This document shows, piece by piece, positions 1-26,400 of a DNA stretch of 64,000 bases. Numbering within the stretch: the stretch's first letter is position 1; each line of letters starts with the position of its first letter. Source of the stretch: Mastigias papua (lineage: Eukaryota; Cnidaria; Scyphozoa; Rhizostomeae; Mastigiidae); NCBI GenBank assembly GCA_964019165.1, contig OZ025273.1, forward strand, positions 11,124,279 to 11,188,278. Reading direction: 5' to 3'. The notes under the pieces are model-generated. The model was not told the DNA's origin. It searched no databases and saw only the letters and a program-made list of their open reading frames with translations. The position numbers and the translations under genes were made by a program.

Positions 1-213
1 TAAAAGTGATCAAATTTAAACAAATTAATTCTCAAATTCAGTACCTAAATAAAATTATTTATGAGGATTCTGATATTAAAGAAATTTTATGGTTTTCATA
101 ATTTGCTTGCGAAAACTCTGCAAGTTTAATATCTTTATGGCAAAATATATGAACTGAACTGAAAATACTAGAAAATTAAGGCGTTGAAAATTTTTTCGCT
201 TCTTCGTCAACAG

Positions 214-1281
214 ATCTATCTCGATGATAGCTTTGGCATTCAATCAACTGAATGTGAATGTCCAAGAGGAGCATTGAAATGCAGCCATTCTGCTGCTCTT
301 TTCATCCACTGCATTCATAATGTCAGCAGAACCGATGTTGAATGCCTATGGAGAAAAAAGAAATCTGCGGAAGTGATGCCAAAATCGTCCAGCGAACTGT
401 TTCCAGTATCCAAAGCATACAACCCCCTCTCTCGCCAACCAAATAATGAAGATAGGGCGTGGCTTTACAACGAATTGAGTGGATATGGCAAATTTACTGG
501 TATGTGTTGGCTACTGAGCCCAGAGCCACAGGTGGAGCCACAACATATTCCTGTGCCTATAGTGCATGATATTTTGTCTAGCCATGACTTCATCAAAATA
601 CAAGCAACTGAGAAGCTTGTATATTTTCAAGAAAAAATGAAAATTTTCAAGGAAGCCATCACAAGCGTTGCGCAAATATCTAGTGGCCAACAGGCAAATG
701 AGATTTGGCATCAAGTAAGGAAAGGGAGGTTGACGGCCAGCAATTTTGGTGCTGTTTTGCAAGCGAAAAAGGTCACCCAATCATTAATGAAGCGGCTTTT
801 AGGGGAATATGATCTGAGTGGGGTGAAGTCCATCATGTGGGGTACTCAGCATGAGAAAGATGCTGTAAGCAGCTTTTCGAAAACCACGGGTCTGGTGGTG
901 AATAAAACTGGCATATGGCTTGATGATGCAGGTATTTTAGGGGCTTCACCAGATGGACTGATAGGGGAAGATGCACTCCTAGAGGTTAAATGTCCTTATT
1001 CCCTGCGAAATGAAACTGTGTGTGAAGGACTAAAGCAGAAAAATTTTTTCCTAATGGCATGCGAAGAGGATCTTTTTTTGCGAAAAGATCATGCCTATTG
1101 GCACCAGGTTCAAGGACAGCTACATTTAGCAAATAGAAAAATGTGCTATTTTGTTATTTGGACCAAACAGGACATGAAGATTTTACAAATTTCTAAAGAT
1201 GAATCATGGTGTAAAAATTTAGATGCTTTGAGACAATTCTACTTTGAACATATTTTCCCAGCAATGATTGAAGCCTTATAG
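214..1281 (+). CDS. SWIM zinc finger / YqaJ-like nuclease protein (3' exon)
   Basis: Last coding exon of a protein carrying a SWIM-type zinc finger (C-E-C then K-C-S-H, about 257-300) followed by a YqaJ/lambda-exonuclease-like domain: GRLTASNFG, WGTQHE, GASPDGLI, LEVKCP and YWHQVQGQL follow in the family order, with D and E-x-K as the likely catalytic residues. The open frame has no ATG at its beginning; a strong polypyrimidine tract ending in AACAG at 213 suggests an intron-exon junction, so the start is placed at 214 and the 5' exons are upstream of the window or in its first bases. It stops at 1281. In ISL2EU-type transposons such a protein accompanies the transposase; its exact role in transposition is not established. 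Confidence 0.8.
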   Translation: MYLDDSFGIQSTECECPRGALKCSHSAALFIHCIHNVSRTDVECLWRKKKSAEVMPKSSSELFPVSKAYNPLSRQPNNEDRAWLYNELSGYGKFTGMCWLLSPEPQVEPQHIPVPIVHDILSSHDFIKIQATEKLVYFQEKMKIFKEAITSVAQISSGQQANEIWHQVRKGRLTASNFGAVLQAKKVTQSLMKRLLGEYDLSGVKSIMWGTQHEKDAVSSFSKTTGLVVNKTGIWLDDAGILGASPDGLIGEDALLEVKCPYSLRNETVCEGLKQKNFFLMACEEDLFLRKDHAYWHQVQGQLHLANRKMCYFVIWTKQDMKILQISKDESWCKNLDALRQFYFEHIFPAMIEAL

Positions 1282-1533
1282 AACCAGATATACAACAAAA
1301 TATTCTCATTTCTTTCCTTTTTTCAAAACCTTCTCATTTAAATTCCTTAGTTTTGGCTATTCATTTGTTCTGAACTTTCTTACATCATTGATAAGATTAT
1401 TTAGTTTATAAAATAATGCATTGCCACACAAAAATTGAGTACACAGAACATAAATAATGATAAAAGAATGTCCTTTACTTGCCACAATCCATAAAATATA
1501 ATGATTAAATGCTATATAAAGCTTCTTAAAAGA

Positions 1534-3241
1534 TTACCAGCCAACAAAAGTGGCATCAAATTGTGCCCCTTCATTGCACTCTTTGATAAGAGGAAACTGA
1601 AAATTGACTAATGCTGCAACTAGCTGTACAATTTTGTCTGCATGGCTTCTGAGATTTGCTGGAATGCATGATAGGATCTTGAAGTCTTTTATCCTTGCAT
1701 TAGCCCGCTCAACATGAATTCTGCAAGTGGCAATTTTTTTTGTTGCAATAATTTCGTTTTTTGTAAATTTTGCATGTTCTAAAAATGGTGGAATATTAAT
1801 TGTCACTCCAGGTGGCAGAATGTCAGCTATAAGGAATCCTTTATCTGCAAGGATTAAGTCACCAGCCATAAAATTGTGCAGAATGCCACTGTTTTGAACA
1901 ATGGCTCTGTCTGATGTGGAGCCTGGATACAAGTTACTGACATAGGTTATCACAGCATTAGGAGACACACCGATTAAAACTTTAAATGAATTCATTCCTC
2001 TGTAAGAAGAATAGGTCACCCGCTGGAGATCCATTTCTCTTGGCACTGCAATTTCAACATCAGTGCAATCTACTACAACTCTGCAGTTTGGAAAAGGCAG
2101 AAATGATGCTGGTGATGTTGCCTTGTTTTTTTCTTTGGAAGGAAGCCTTTGCATGATGTCTTTGAAAAAGAGGCTATGCAAAACATGGAGAAATGTCAAA
2201 AAGATGTTGGAAATAGTTGCCTCACTACAAGAGAACAACTGACCTAAATGCAGGTTTGTATAATTTTGCCGCAGCTTCATCAATGTGATGAAAATTTGGT
2301 CCTCAAACTTGATTCCCTCTACCTTCCAGCCAAGATAATAGTTGATATCATTTTCAAATCTTTTTGCATAGTGCACTATAATCCAGAACACATTTTTTGT
2401 AGGAATTCCTGTTTCCATACAAACCACATTTTCTTTCAAATCATGTATAGAATAAATCTTTTTTGCATACTCCTGCTCTTTTTTCAACAATTTAAGCTCT
2501 TCAGAAACAGTTCTTAGCTCACTTTGCAAAATAATCTCTGCAAGAGAATGGCTAGTTGATGGTCCTACATCTTGTTCCATTGTTGGTTCTTCCAAAGGAT
2601 CAGATGGTACACTTTTCTTTGCATTTTTTTTCCTCTTATTCTCTGGTTCAGGTGAGAACAGCTTTCCTGAGTTCCATTTAAAAATCTCAGGGTCATTTTT
2701 CTTGTCACCATCCCGAAAATGACAGCTGCACACTCTTGAATTTGTGTTTGGCTCTCTGTCTGCCCTCCTGTAATTGTAAGAAATGAAATGGATGTCAGTT
2801 TTAAAGTTGAATAAACCAAAGTTTTTTGATGAGCAATTTTCCTCAAGCCCATCCCAAAACTCCCTTAAAGTCTCATCTTGTAGATTTCCCTCCAAGTTGT
2901 TTTATTCTTAGTAAACAAGTTTATCAGTCTCTATTAAAAGTCTCTAATTTTGAGTAAATTAAACCAGTCATTACTCAATTTAAGCACAAAATCTGGTCTA
3001 TTCACATAGTGCAATAAAAACCAGAAATTGAACCATAATCTAGCAAATTTTTCTATTTGCATGCAATATTTTGCAGTGCATTAAACCCACCATTGCAAAG
3101 AGTAAGTTATGTCAGGCTTACTTACCTTATAAGTGTTTTCCACCGCTTTAACCTTCCCTCTTCTCTTGGAAATCGATAAAAGCTGCAGTGGTGACTCTCA
3201 GATTGGTGATTGCAGTTGGGAACAAAACACTGTACCATCAT
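1534..3241 (-). CDS. THAP-domain DDE transposase (two exons)
   Basis: Two exons joined in frame: exon 1 3241..3126 (ATG, 38 codons + 2 nt, donor GTAAG) and exon 2 2767..1534 after an ATTACAG acceptor; total 450 codons including stop (449 aa). Exon 1 supplies the N-terminal half of a THAP zinc finger (CFVPNC, FYRFP, KRW) and exon 2 the C-x2-H half (VCSCHF), completing the C2CH DNA-binding module. A coiled linker follows, then a DDE_Tnp_4 (IS5/PIF-like) catalytic domain with D272 (VVVDCTD), D347 (LADKGF) and E392 (HVERANARIKD). No frameshift or stop interrupts it. The gene converges on the YqaJ-like gene. Upstream, about 450 bp separates its ATG from that of the divergent sulfotransferase gene. 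Confidence 0.85.
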
Positions 3242-3499
3242 GTAAACTCAATCTATCTAGGCCTAATCTATCTACAGTAGTATTACTCTAACTATCTGTC
3301 TAACTACTCAATCTATCTATCTCTACTCAGTTTCCAATAATACTATCCTTTTGACACTCTTTAGCGAAGAAAACTAATGCGAATCGATGAAATCTAGACG
3401 TGCAAAGACAGTTTGAATCTTGTTTCTGTCGCTGGACTAGTTGGTAACTAAGCGCGCAGAAGTTTGTTTAGAACCAGAACCACCGTTGCTAAGGAGCCG

Positions 3500-3507
3500 T
3501 GACGTCA
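3500..3507. promoter_or_regulatory. Candidate CRE palindrome upstream of sulfotransferase gene
   Basis: A perfect TGACGTCA octamer, the CREB/ATF consensus, sits 182 bp upstream of the HS2ST-like ATG in the short divergent interval shared with the transposase gene. Seen directly; function is inferred only from the match and position. Confidence 0.3.
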
Positions 3508-3688
3508 CACTAATGAACTCTATTATAAACAATGAGCAAAGGTTTTGCCTCGTAATGATTGAACAGGAAATTGACATTTCCTGCGGTGACTAAATATGGC
3601 AGGCCGAACGATCACAAGGTTTTTTTACCTTAATCATAACGATGAACAGAGATCATTTCCATAACTTTGAAGATAGTCTACAGAGACA

Positions 3689-6600
3689 ATGAGGCTCAAG
3701 AACAACTGGCTCACGATAGCTTGTTTAGTTTTGTTGCTTATTAGCCTTTCAGGTTTGTTTCTGTACAGAATGGGAATAACAGACAGTCAAAGGCCTTTCA
3801 GTCGTAACAATCAAGAGCCTTTCGATCATACTGGGAACATTAGACATGTGAACAGCAACGATATTGAAAAGGTAGTCATATTCTTTCATGTCTTCGTACA
3901 ACAACAGCTTTATGTGAATGTGGAATAATTAGTTATGATCCGTGCAAAATGCAGAATGTTTCTATAAATAGCAGTTATGGGACTTGTTTACAAGATGTTC
4001 ATAGAATGCGAAAGGTGTATCAGTCGTTTAGCTATGTAGCACTCATTTCAGAGTTGTATCATGAAAGTCTACTTTATCACGATCTATGGAAAAGATCCCC
4101 AAGGACCATTTGCTATAGCGGCATAGGTGTTGTTCACTAGATAGCAATACAATATATAAAGATATATAAGTTTACGTATATATTCACATGGCCATTTAAC
4201 AACATGATACCAGTAGTTACTTTCATTGTGTATCGTTTCTACTAATACTAACTCAAAACTTTTGTACTTGTTCATAGTTTTAATTATTACCATTGCAGGC
4301 TACCCCATCAAATGCCAATGAAGTTATTATATATAACAGAATCCCAAAGACTGGAAGCACAAGTTTTATTAAAGTTGTAAACCAACTGTTTAAAGAGAAT
4401 CAGTTTAGCACATTGTATCTGAATATCTCAAGTAAGACAATGCGATTAAATGATGAGGCCTGGATTGTTAAAAACATTTCACATTGGAAGGAAATCAGAC
4501 CTGTCATTTTTCATGGACATTTTGGCTTTCCAAGTTTTGCAAAGTTTGGATCAACATTAAAGCCTATTTTCATAAATATAATTAGAGATCCACTTCAGAG
4601 ATTTGTTTCCTACTATTATTTTGTAAGATATGGTGATGATTTTCGTCCACATAAGAAGAGAAGCAGAATGGGGGACAAAACAGTAAGTAAATGTTACTTT
4701 TCCTTCCATATGCACTGTGACATACTCAATTATTTTTTGCATACCAAGACCTTGAGCAGTAAGCTATTAGATAATCATCAAGGAATAATATTTGTTTGAT
4801 CAGTATGAAATTCTTTACACTTGAAATCTATAGAGTCCAGAAAGTCATGGCTCCACAGCTCTGAACCGGAGGAAAATTTGCTCTTTATGACGTATTTGAG
4901 GATGGTTTTGGAATTTTTATCAACAATCCAGTTTCAGCAAAGTTTTTACATAAAGCGACATCAACTGTGAAGGGCTTAGCCCATTTACAGTAAAAACTTC
5001 CGAGACATACCCAATCCAGAGTTAAAAAACTTTGGCTAGTTTTGATACATAAAAGAGGAAGGTTTATGATGAAGATTTGACTGTCAGAGGAAGGTTGGGC
5101 ATTTTTCTGGACTCTGGAAATCTACTTGATATATGGGAAAGGGAGTTATGGAATGGCTACCTTCTTAATCTAAGGCTTTCTTTTTCTAACTTCATATTCA
5201 AAATATTCCTACAGATTGTTTTGTATATGACTGAGCATCAATTAATTATGTACTGCTATTACTAAAGCCTTCTTCCAATCCAGCAACTTTTCTTGATACG
5301 TTATAAGGGGCAGTTTTGATCATCTACCAGTTTGGGGACACCCTACCCATTAATTTAGCTACTTAAGGAATCCCTCTCATGAATTATACCTTTAGAAAAC
5401 TATGTTTCCCATCACATTTTATAATGTTGATTTAGTTAATTGGCCGTTGAATTTTTCTATGAATTAATGTTAATATTAATGACTCTCTCACACTTGATGT
5501 CTGGCAATAAAATCAGCGAATATGAAGGATTTGGAAAAATTTAGGTGCTAGGTATTGACCAGCATGAAAAGATTAAGTTAAAAATTTTCAAAGATATTAC
5601 CTAACACCAAATGCGAGGGAGAAATTACCTACAAAAATAACTAAGGTTGGGAAAGGGGTGCTGCTTACTTATGAAATGCTCTTTAGTCGAGCCTCCTTAT
5701 TGCCTCGATGTAATTAACCATTGCCTCCATTATCATTCTGTTGGCAATTGCTATATCCAACTCAGAAATATTGGATAAGCTGACAAGGGGATCTCTTTGA
5801 GCTTCTTCAAAAAGGGGGCAGTGCAGGAGGAAATGTTCACTATCTTCATTAGCAATACCACACAAGCAGACAGTCACTGAATCACTTATATTTGTGTGAG
5901 AAACTTCAATTTTTAGGAGGGCAGAGGGGCAAAATCTTCTAGCTGGATGGGTGCTGCCCACATGCCCCCTAGCTTTGTGCCTGTATGATATACATGCATA
6001 CATACATATATGAATTAATTGTTAATGCAGGTTAACCTAACAGCAACTGAAATTGATGTGGACCTGTAATTCAGCAAATTTACTTGCTAAGGAGATAGTT
6101 GTCTTTTAAGATTTTCAGGCAGTCCTGTGATTGCAACTATAAGTGAATACTCTCTTGGCACTAAAGATTTTCACTATCATGCAAAAAAGCAGAAATCTAG
6201 GCATACTGCAGAGTGACAGACACTTGGTTGTTTGTTGGGGGGGGGGGCAAGATAGTGGTAGCCAGGGATAAAGCTCTGAGGATAATCATGCCTATCAATT
6301 CCACTGTTCTTGAAACTTTTGGGGGTATCCACCCCAATGTGTGCCATTGAAACTAAACATGTTTTCACTTTTGTGTTCAATAGTGAATGGTATAAAGGCC
6401 ATTATTTAAAAGTTTCAAGCAGAGCATGAAAATTGTGTATTATTGTATCAACAAATCAAGTATAAACAAATATGAGCAAGCTACCATCTAAATCTGGTTT
6501 CTTTGATTAATCATCCCATTTATTAAAGACCCTAGATGAATGCGTAAAAATGAAGAAAGCTGACTGTAAACCTGAGAAGCTTTGGTTACAAATCCCCTAT

Positions 6601-9413
6601 TTCTGTGGTTACAATCCAAGGTGCTGGTAAGTTTTCTTTGCTTTTCAGTAGTTACATGATCATAGTATTTACTTGGAAATGTCTATATAAAATACTGAAA
6701 ATTAATTGTATTTGAATATAGAAGACTGTTGTTCTTGAAGAGAGGGATTCTTTTCACTTACAGGTTGTTGTACCCAAATCTATAGACCTTGTTCATGCAC
6801 TAATATCTATCCACCCAGTTATGCTCAGTAGGGGTGTTGATGAATAAATGGTTTTGCTTAGGGCACCAGGGAACAAATGGGCCTTGGATCAAGCCAAAAG
6901 ACACTTAGCTGATTCGTATTTTCTTGTTGGGGTATCAGAAGAAATGGAAAAGTTTATACACACTCTTGAATACACAATACCAGACATGTTCACTGGAGCA
7001 ACTAAGAAATACATGAAAGGTAAATGTGGATCTTTTATGAAAGGCACATTCATAGGCAAAATTTGATTTTTGTATCATTATGTTCATTTCTATACTTCAG
7101 GGTTATTTTTCGTGAAGCTGATTTCTAGGTGGTTTGCACTTCAGAAGCATTTTTATACAATAACTTGTTTATGCTAGGGAACTAAAAACCTGAACATGGA
7201 AAATACAGAACAATGGCTTTCTAGATGCATTCTTATTTCTTGTGAGTCAACAAGCCTAGCACATGCTGGCAATTTTATCGTCAGTGAGGAGGCCTGGCGC
7301 CAGCCTTCACAAGCTGAAGAGGGACTCTACCGCAGGTTTATTAGGTCATGAGATTTTACGGACCACAACCTTTGGGGGAATGCCTTTCAGTACAACAACG
7401 TACAATGAAATAAGCAAATAAAGTCTGACAAAGGGTAACGATATGACTTAGCACAAAATTAAAAGCATGGTAGATAGCGTCCATTCTCTCAAACTCTGTC
7501 TTCTTGAAATGATCGAAGAAGTCATTGATCATGGAAAGAACTGGTAGATCTTCGTAGTTTGTAACTGAGTGATTATACCACCACACTAGCGATTGTCTGT
7601 TGTCAGTCGCTAGTGAAGAAAATCGAAATGATTGTTTCCTCTCATATCTTCTCCTCTCATATCTTGCCCAACCCCCCGCGTAAAGGGGGGTGTCTCTCTC
7701 GGTCAGTTTGTCTGCTTAGAGAGCTCATCCTTAAATCAAGCTATTGTATATACAGTCTTGTGTGATTCGTACTATATTTTGTAGTTTATGTGTAGTTAGT
7801 TAATTTGTATATACAGTGGGTTGATAAATCCAGATAAATGAAATGAAAAAGAAAATTGACAGAAGCCGACATATCGTTAGTGTGTGCAAGGCTCTTGTTC
7901 CCATTTCATTCTCATTTCCATTTTTACTTATTTATAAAGGATAATACATTCAGTAATGGAAATAAGTACCTGATTTTCAATGTGCCCTGTCTAAAACACA
8001 GGAAAGATAGAACAACTTATATACGACCTGCTTTGGTTTGAACAAAAAGGTTTTAGTTGGGATAGGATTTCTACACCCTTCGGGTTTTCAAAGTTTGGCT
8101 TAACAAATCCTTGAAATTAACCAGCGTAGGGGCATTTATTTCCGTACTTAGATTATCCCGTACAGTCTCGCCCAAATTTGCATCTGTATCCAACTTTCTC
8201 GCTGCCAGGCATAGAACAAAGTTAACCTTTAGAGCCAACAGTGTCAATTCCCAATGTCGGCAATGGCATATTTGCCATATCTTGATACTCCTGTATGACT
8301 CACTATGCTTAGATCCAAGGTAGTCTTAAAATATGGGTACCCAAGATGACTGGAAAACGCCATTCTGGGGCTAAGTTTGACCCCGTCAACGTGCAAATTT
8401 TACGCTGAGAACTGGATGGAGAGAGCTTGCGGCAAGCAATCTGCATTCGATCGAACATCAGCAGTCAGAATTGTCTCATCTTTCTTCCTCGTGAAAGGTT
8501 AAGCGTGAGGTTTTCCGCACGATTTCGATGGGACGTGATTAAGTGAACCAGGCGTGAGATACGTGAAAAATCCGTGAGTCTCACGCGCATTACGTGAGGG
8601 TTGGCAACTGTTCAAACTTATCACTCCTGCCGTTCTTGAAATCGGTGAAAACCAGACACGTGCTTAGACAATTTCGCTTGGGAGGAGGCGTTAGCAAAAA
8701 AGTGACCAGCTAGTGCATTTTTAATCAACGTAAGTTCCAGAACACAAGGAAATAATCATCGTAATTACTGTTAACATCAATATATGTGCATTATCATTTC
8801 CCAAAAAAGAGTCGGTTATGACTAACCATAACCTGTTATTTCATCGTACTTTCCAACATCGTGCGAGGGGAGGGGGTGCTTAATTTATCGTGGCTGCAAA
8901 ACTGTCTGTCCGAATCACTGATAGTTTGCCTGAATTTGTTCTCAAGCCCTATTAAGTTCCAGCTATTTTTGGGGAAAACTATTGTTATTTGAAAGAAATT
9001 GCTTGAATGAAATAGATTTCTGCCCCATTGGGAGGATTGTAGCCTGCCAATGCTTCTTAATAGTTTCTTAATGTGTGTTCTTTCTTGTCTAATCGTCTCT
9101 CATATAAAGCATGTTAGACGTGCTTGGTTCATAAAGAACGTTTTATTTTATTCGACATCATCTCTTTATATTTTTAGATGGTGGTGTTCATGTTCGCAAA
9201 ACTAAACAAAAGCATCCAGTGTCTCAGGAAACAATTGAATATTTTACAAAGTCAAAGGTGTGGCGACTTGAGAACGAGTTCTACCAGTTTGCTCGAGGAA
9301 TCTTCTTGAAGCAATATCACGCAATGTTTGAGAAGAAAGACGGCATGATTTTCTTCAAGAAGAGCAGAATAATTCATCAAAATATAAAAATCTTTAAACG
9401 CCCTGCTACGTGA
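3689..9413 (+). CDS. HS2ST1: Heparan sulfate 2-O-sulfotransferase (five exons, complete)
   Basis: Transfers sulfate from PAPS to C2 of iduronic acid in heparan sulfate, in the Golgi. Exons: 3689-3871, 4299-4682, 6529-6626, 6862-7019, 9178-9413; all junctions are GT-AG and in frame, giving 1059 nt (352 aa; vertebrate HS2ST1 is about 356). A type II signal anchor (hydrophobic from about residue 8 to 26) precedes a stem. The 5' PAPS loop is RIPKTGSTSF (residues 75-84), the HGH motif is H133/H135 (catalytic His in the family), and the 3' PAPS region is INIIRDPLQRFVSYYYF. Exon 3 carries the paired cysteines (DEC, ADC, YFCGYNPRCW), exon 4 KWALDQAK...YFLVGVSEE and exon 5 KVWRLENEFYQFA, all diagnostic of HS2ST rather than uronyl 2-sulfotransferase. 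Introns 2 and 4 are 1.8 and 2.2 kb, and the former holds a LINE remnant. Confidence 0.93.
5683..6003 (-). mobile_element. Non-LTR retrotransposon 3' ORF tail (LINE remnant)
   Basis: An open frame in sulfotransferase intron 2 contains the zinc-knuckle-like signature C-L-C-G followed by SEHFLLHCPLFEEA, typical of the C-terminus of LINE reverse-transcriptase proteins (jockey/CR1/I-like). No RT core is seen around it, so it is a 5'-truncated or decayed copy inserted antisense to the host gene. Confidence 0.6.
7020..9177 (+). other. Sulfotransferase intron 4: no gene seen
   Basis: About 2.2 kb without a recognisable gene. It holds a short perfect hairpin of six C then six G (7672-7690) and, at about 8495-8625, a patch rich in CGTGAG/CTCACG words that looks like a dispersed repeat. 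The open frame at 7356-7586 (-) matches nothing I recognise. Confidence 0.5.
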
Positions 9414-11592
9414 ATCTGTTAAAAGTATTCAACTAGCTATTTTTCTACCAGTGGCGGGCACTTGGCTATTTATTAGGGGGTTTCATAGGGGGGCCAGTGA
9501 GACCACGGTAGTCTGGGCGAAGGTCCGAGGAAAACTTGAACCAACCACAGTCAGAGAAATGCATTGCTCTTTAACATTATTGAAGGGGTGACTGCAACTA
9601 ATGTTTGCCGGTGTTTGCTACCAGTCTTCCTCCCATAGCAACAAAGTGCAACATCCATATATATAAATACCCATCGCTAACATATGTCTATAAACTCTAT
9701 TTTCTCACTCCATTTTGGTTCCCAAAACGTACTAAATTAACTCCGGAAGTTCACTAATTGTGTCAGTTACCGAGGCTCCCACAAGTTTTTACCACAAAAA
9801 TCCCGGGAAGATAGGCTCCATTTTTCTACTGGGGAAACCGTCTGCTATTTTTAACTGTATTGTCTATCCAAGATATTTTTGTCGCTACCCGTCCAACTGC
9901 ATGACAAAGTGCCAAATAGTTTATTTCTATCAATGTTTATAACGCCTTTTGCTCTTTCATTTTCCTTTTGTGTAGAAACCCCTGCGTAAAAATACTATCT
10001 TAGCCCCAGACATATTAATATACATAGATGTAGATCATGTTTATAAAGGAAACAAGATCAGCTCTTGAAGACGGTGGCATCAAGTCAAGGAAGTTATTTT
10101 GCAATTGGCTTTGCAGCAAGTGAGCTATTTTTGTCACTAGGTAGGGGAGTACACACACGTCAGGAATGGCAGGCGTTGTCCTTTGCCCATAACTCCTCAA
10201 AGAGGAAAGCTTTCAACATAACTGTGCAAAACTATCGTAAAAAGCTCTAATAAGCCCCCAGGAGTTTGCCAAATTTTCAGGGCTAAAAAGAGCGGGGCAT
10301 ATTGTAAACCTATATGATAAGGAGCCTATTGGAAAGGGGGTTTAAAACAGGGGGGATAAAAAGAGCTTATACGGTATCTGGCCTTTCGTATATGGCATAC
10401 AAGATCTATCAATGGGCTTAATCAAATTATTCAATTCTTCAATTCATAGCGAGCAAAGACATATTGTTCATGAAATGTTCTAGAAGAAAAACACTTGTCT
10501 ATTTATGGTATCATGAATTCATTTCATGAAGAATCTCACCAAGTTCAAGCCTCGTTTCCATATAATCGTTACTTAAAAATAGCAGGACATGGACCGTTGA
10601 AGTCCCAACATCCAATAGTCTGGTATTAAAATTCCTAACCGCACAGGGAGCACTTCAGTCACAAGAGAACACTGTAAGATATGCTACATTATCTCCAGCG
10701 TCAACATATGGCAACCTGTGCTGATGAAATCTTTCAGTGAAAAACTTCTTTGGTGTGATCAAACTTGCCAAGTCACAGGGTACTTTGGCTTCTCCTTCGT
10801 TCGCTATCTTGTCAGTTTACCTATCGACTGAAGCAGTGCCCAATGTACATGTGCACTGCAAGTTAACCCGGGGTCGAGCCATGATCTGTGTGTACACTGC
10901 AATTCAACCAAAGATGACCCGGGCTACTTTAACCCGGCCCGAACCCGGGATAAATCATGTAGTGCAAACAAGGCTTAAGGCAGTGACATGCCCTTAGCAA
11001 ACGACTAAATGAAACAGCAATCTCGTGCATTACACCACTATAATGTTTCTAAAAATTTCGGTTACTGATTATACAAATTATAATCACACAACTTACAAAA
11101 AGCATATCCTATTCATAATTTTATATAAAAGATAACTTCTCTTAATATAGCAGTAAATATCTACCATAAATGAACCGCTCTAAACAAGTCGATACTTATT
11201 GTCAGATAAAAAAGATGATTTCCACACAACGCAAAAATCTCTGGTAAATGAGCAAAAGAGTATCATAAACTGTCAATCAACTTGCTCTCCGTTACCGTCT
11301 AGGGCTGCATGTAAAATATCATACCTACTCATGTCAAATGTCGATAAATCATACAAAATGTTAGCCATGATGGTTAAACAATATAATCAACGTACTATGG
11401 ATCAATTACTCAACCTGGAGAAATATAAACTTTCGATGGTAAACACAACAGAACAGGGTTGGGCTACCGTCTACTAGGATTCGCCTGGTCTGTCAAACCT
11501 TTTAGTCAAGCGGGTCAAAGGTAAACTAAACTAAGCAAGCCTTGCACTAGTCAGAACCTAATATATCCAAATCATTATACACTACCAAGAAG
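9414..11592. other. Convergent intergenic interval
   Basis: Between the stop of the sulfotransferase gene (+) and the provisional 3' end of the EEIG-like gene (-). No coding exon is supportable. It contains 3' flanks of both genes, a C/G-tract repeat ending in ATACGGTAT near 10378, and at 10865-10965 a patch with several CCCGGG/AACCCGG words that resembles a short interspersed repeat. Confidence 0.5.
10241..10378. repeat. Dispersed C/G-tract repeat ending in ACGGTAT
   Basis: Runs such as AATAAGCCCCCAGG, AAAGGGGGTTTAAAACAGGGGGGATAAA and a terminal AAGAGCTTATACGGTAT recur in similar order (either strand) at 16983-17400, 51826-51960 and 52385-52825. Probably one MITE-like family; no terminal repeat pair could be proved by eye. 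Confidence 0.4.
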
Positions 11593-25209
<13,617 letters not shown>

Positions 25210-26299
25210 TCACAGAAGATGTGGACCAAAATCATTTTCTACTTCTACTTCTAAATCACTTCGCCCAAAACAGATTCCTGTTGCAAAATAAATGACTCTA
25301 TTCAAAAACCGGAATTTCTAGCCTCTGCTTGATCTCCAGCCTCCTTAATGAGACATGACGTTACCAAATTGGGTTTCTTTGACTGAAAAACCCCGTAAAG
25401 ATAATTGCTGTGTGTTCACCTAGAAGGAAGGCGCACTCTCTAGTCCAACTCTTTGCCCAAAAAGTGCAGAGTAGTACTGTTTATTTATTTTTTCAGACTA
25501 CTCCTGACATAAAACTGGTAGGCCACATAAAATTGTGGTTAGTTTTTCCTGAAAGTCGTAGTATAGCTTTTCCAAGATCGACACTGAAAGGTGCATAAAG
25601 ATTATCATGTTCTACAAAATAAGTGTGATCTAGGGAAGTCCCAGTGTTTGAAGAATTACTGAGTCAACTACAAATAGTGTTTGTAAAAGTGGGGGTGTGA
25701 AATCCCGACACCCCTACATTGGTATGTAACCTTCGCAAGGAACAGGAATGCCGAAAGGTGGTAGGGAAGATATTAGGAAGATTGTCAAGGGCCCCGAACC
25801 TGATCTAATGGTCGCAAAAAGGTTTCCAATTCTGTAATGACATCATCAGGAGTAACAGTTTGTCATTTGACCGGATGCCACAGAAGCTATCGAATGGCCA
25901 GGCAAGGAAACAAGCCAGTTTCAATTTTTGTGACAGCTTTGATTGTAAATCAAACCCTACATTGTAGATTGGAAATAAAGCTAAGTTAAAGAGATGCTAC
26001 ACAGCATGAGTTATGTACGGTTGACGAACATGAACAAACTTTTTATCACATCATTCTGTCTGTTGATTTTCCAATAATGACCTCATTAACGAAGTAGATA
26101 AAGTGCCTAAAACCGCATACATATCGAAATGACACCGTATGCTACTTAAATTCGCTTCCACTATTTTTATGTACAGGCTCTAGCAAATTCTGAAAAAGAC
26201 ATTCTGTCCAACCTCGTCTATGATTTTTACTACGTTTACTCCAGCTGTCAGGTGCATATGCAGCTGACTATTTCCTTAGATTCACCTGGTGGTAGCTAT

Positions 26300-26400
26300 C
26301 CGACATTTCATGCTCTGACGAGTGTTGGACGAAATAAGTACTTTCACTAGGCTAAAGACCGTTTCTGCTTTTTCGTGTGATAGTGTAACGGAGGAGGACT
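26300..26400. repeat. Diverged half-copy of the 39309 MITE
   Basis: GACGAGTGTTGGACGAAATA...CTGCTTTTTCGTG...GATAGTGTAA matches, in order, the right half of the element at 39309-39485 (GATGAGTGTCGGACGAAAAA...CCGCTTTTTCGTGCTATAGTGAA). Shows that the element is a dispersed family. Confidence 0.5.

Larger units (their letters stand above)
1..3241. mobile_element. ISL2EU-like DNA transposon, left end outside window
   Basis: Two convergent genes, a SWIM/YqaJ nuclease-like protein on + and a THAP-DDE transposase on -, lie 252 bp apart tail to tail. This pairing of a DDE transposase with a YqaJ-type protein is known from the ISL2EU (IS4EU) superfamily of eukaryotic DNA transposons. Both reading frames are uninterrupted and the DDE triad is present, so the copy looks young. 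The left terminal repeat is off the window, so the terminal inverted repeats and target duplication could not be checked; the right end must lie between 3241 and the start of the sulfotransferase gene at 3689. Confidence 0.7.

Noticed and set aside
6177..6380. Minus-strand frame over an 11-G run in sulfotransferase intron 2
   Set aside because: No family match; composition driven by the homopolymer and flanks.
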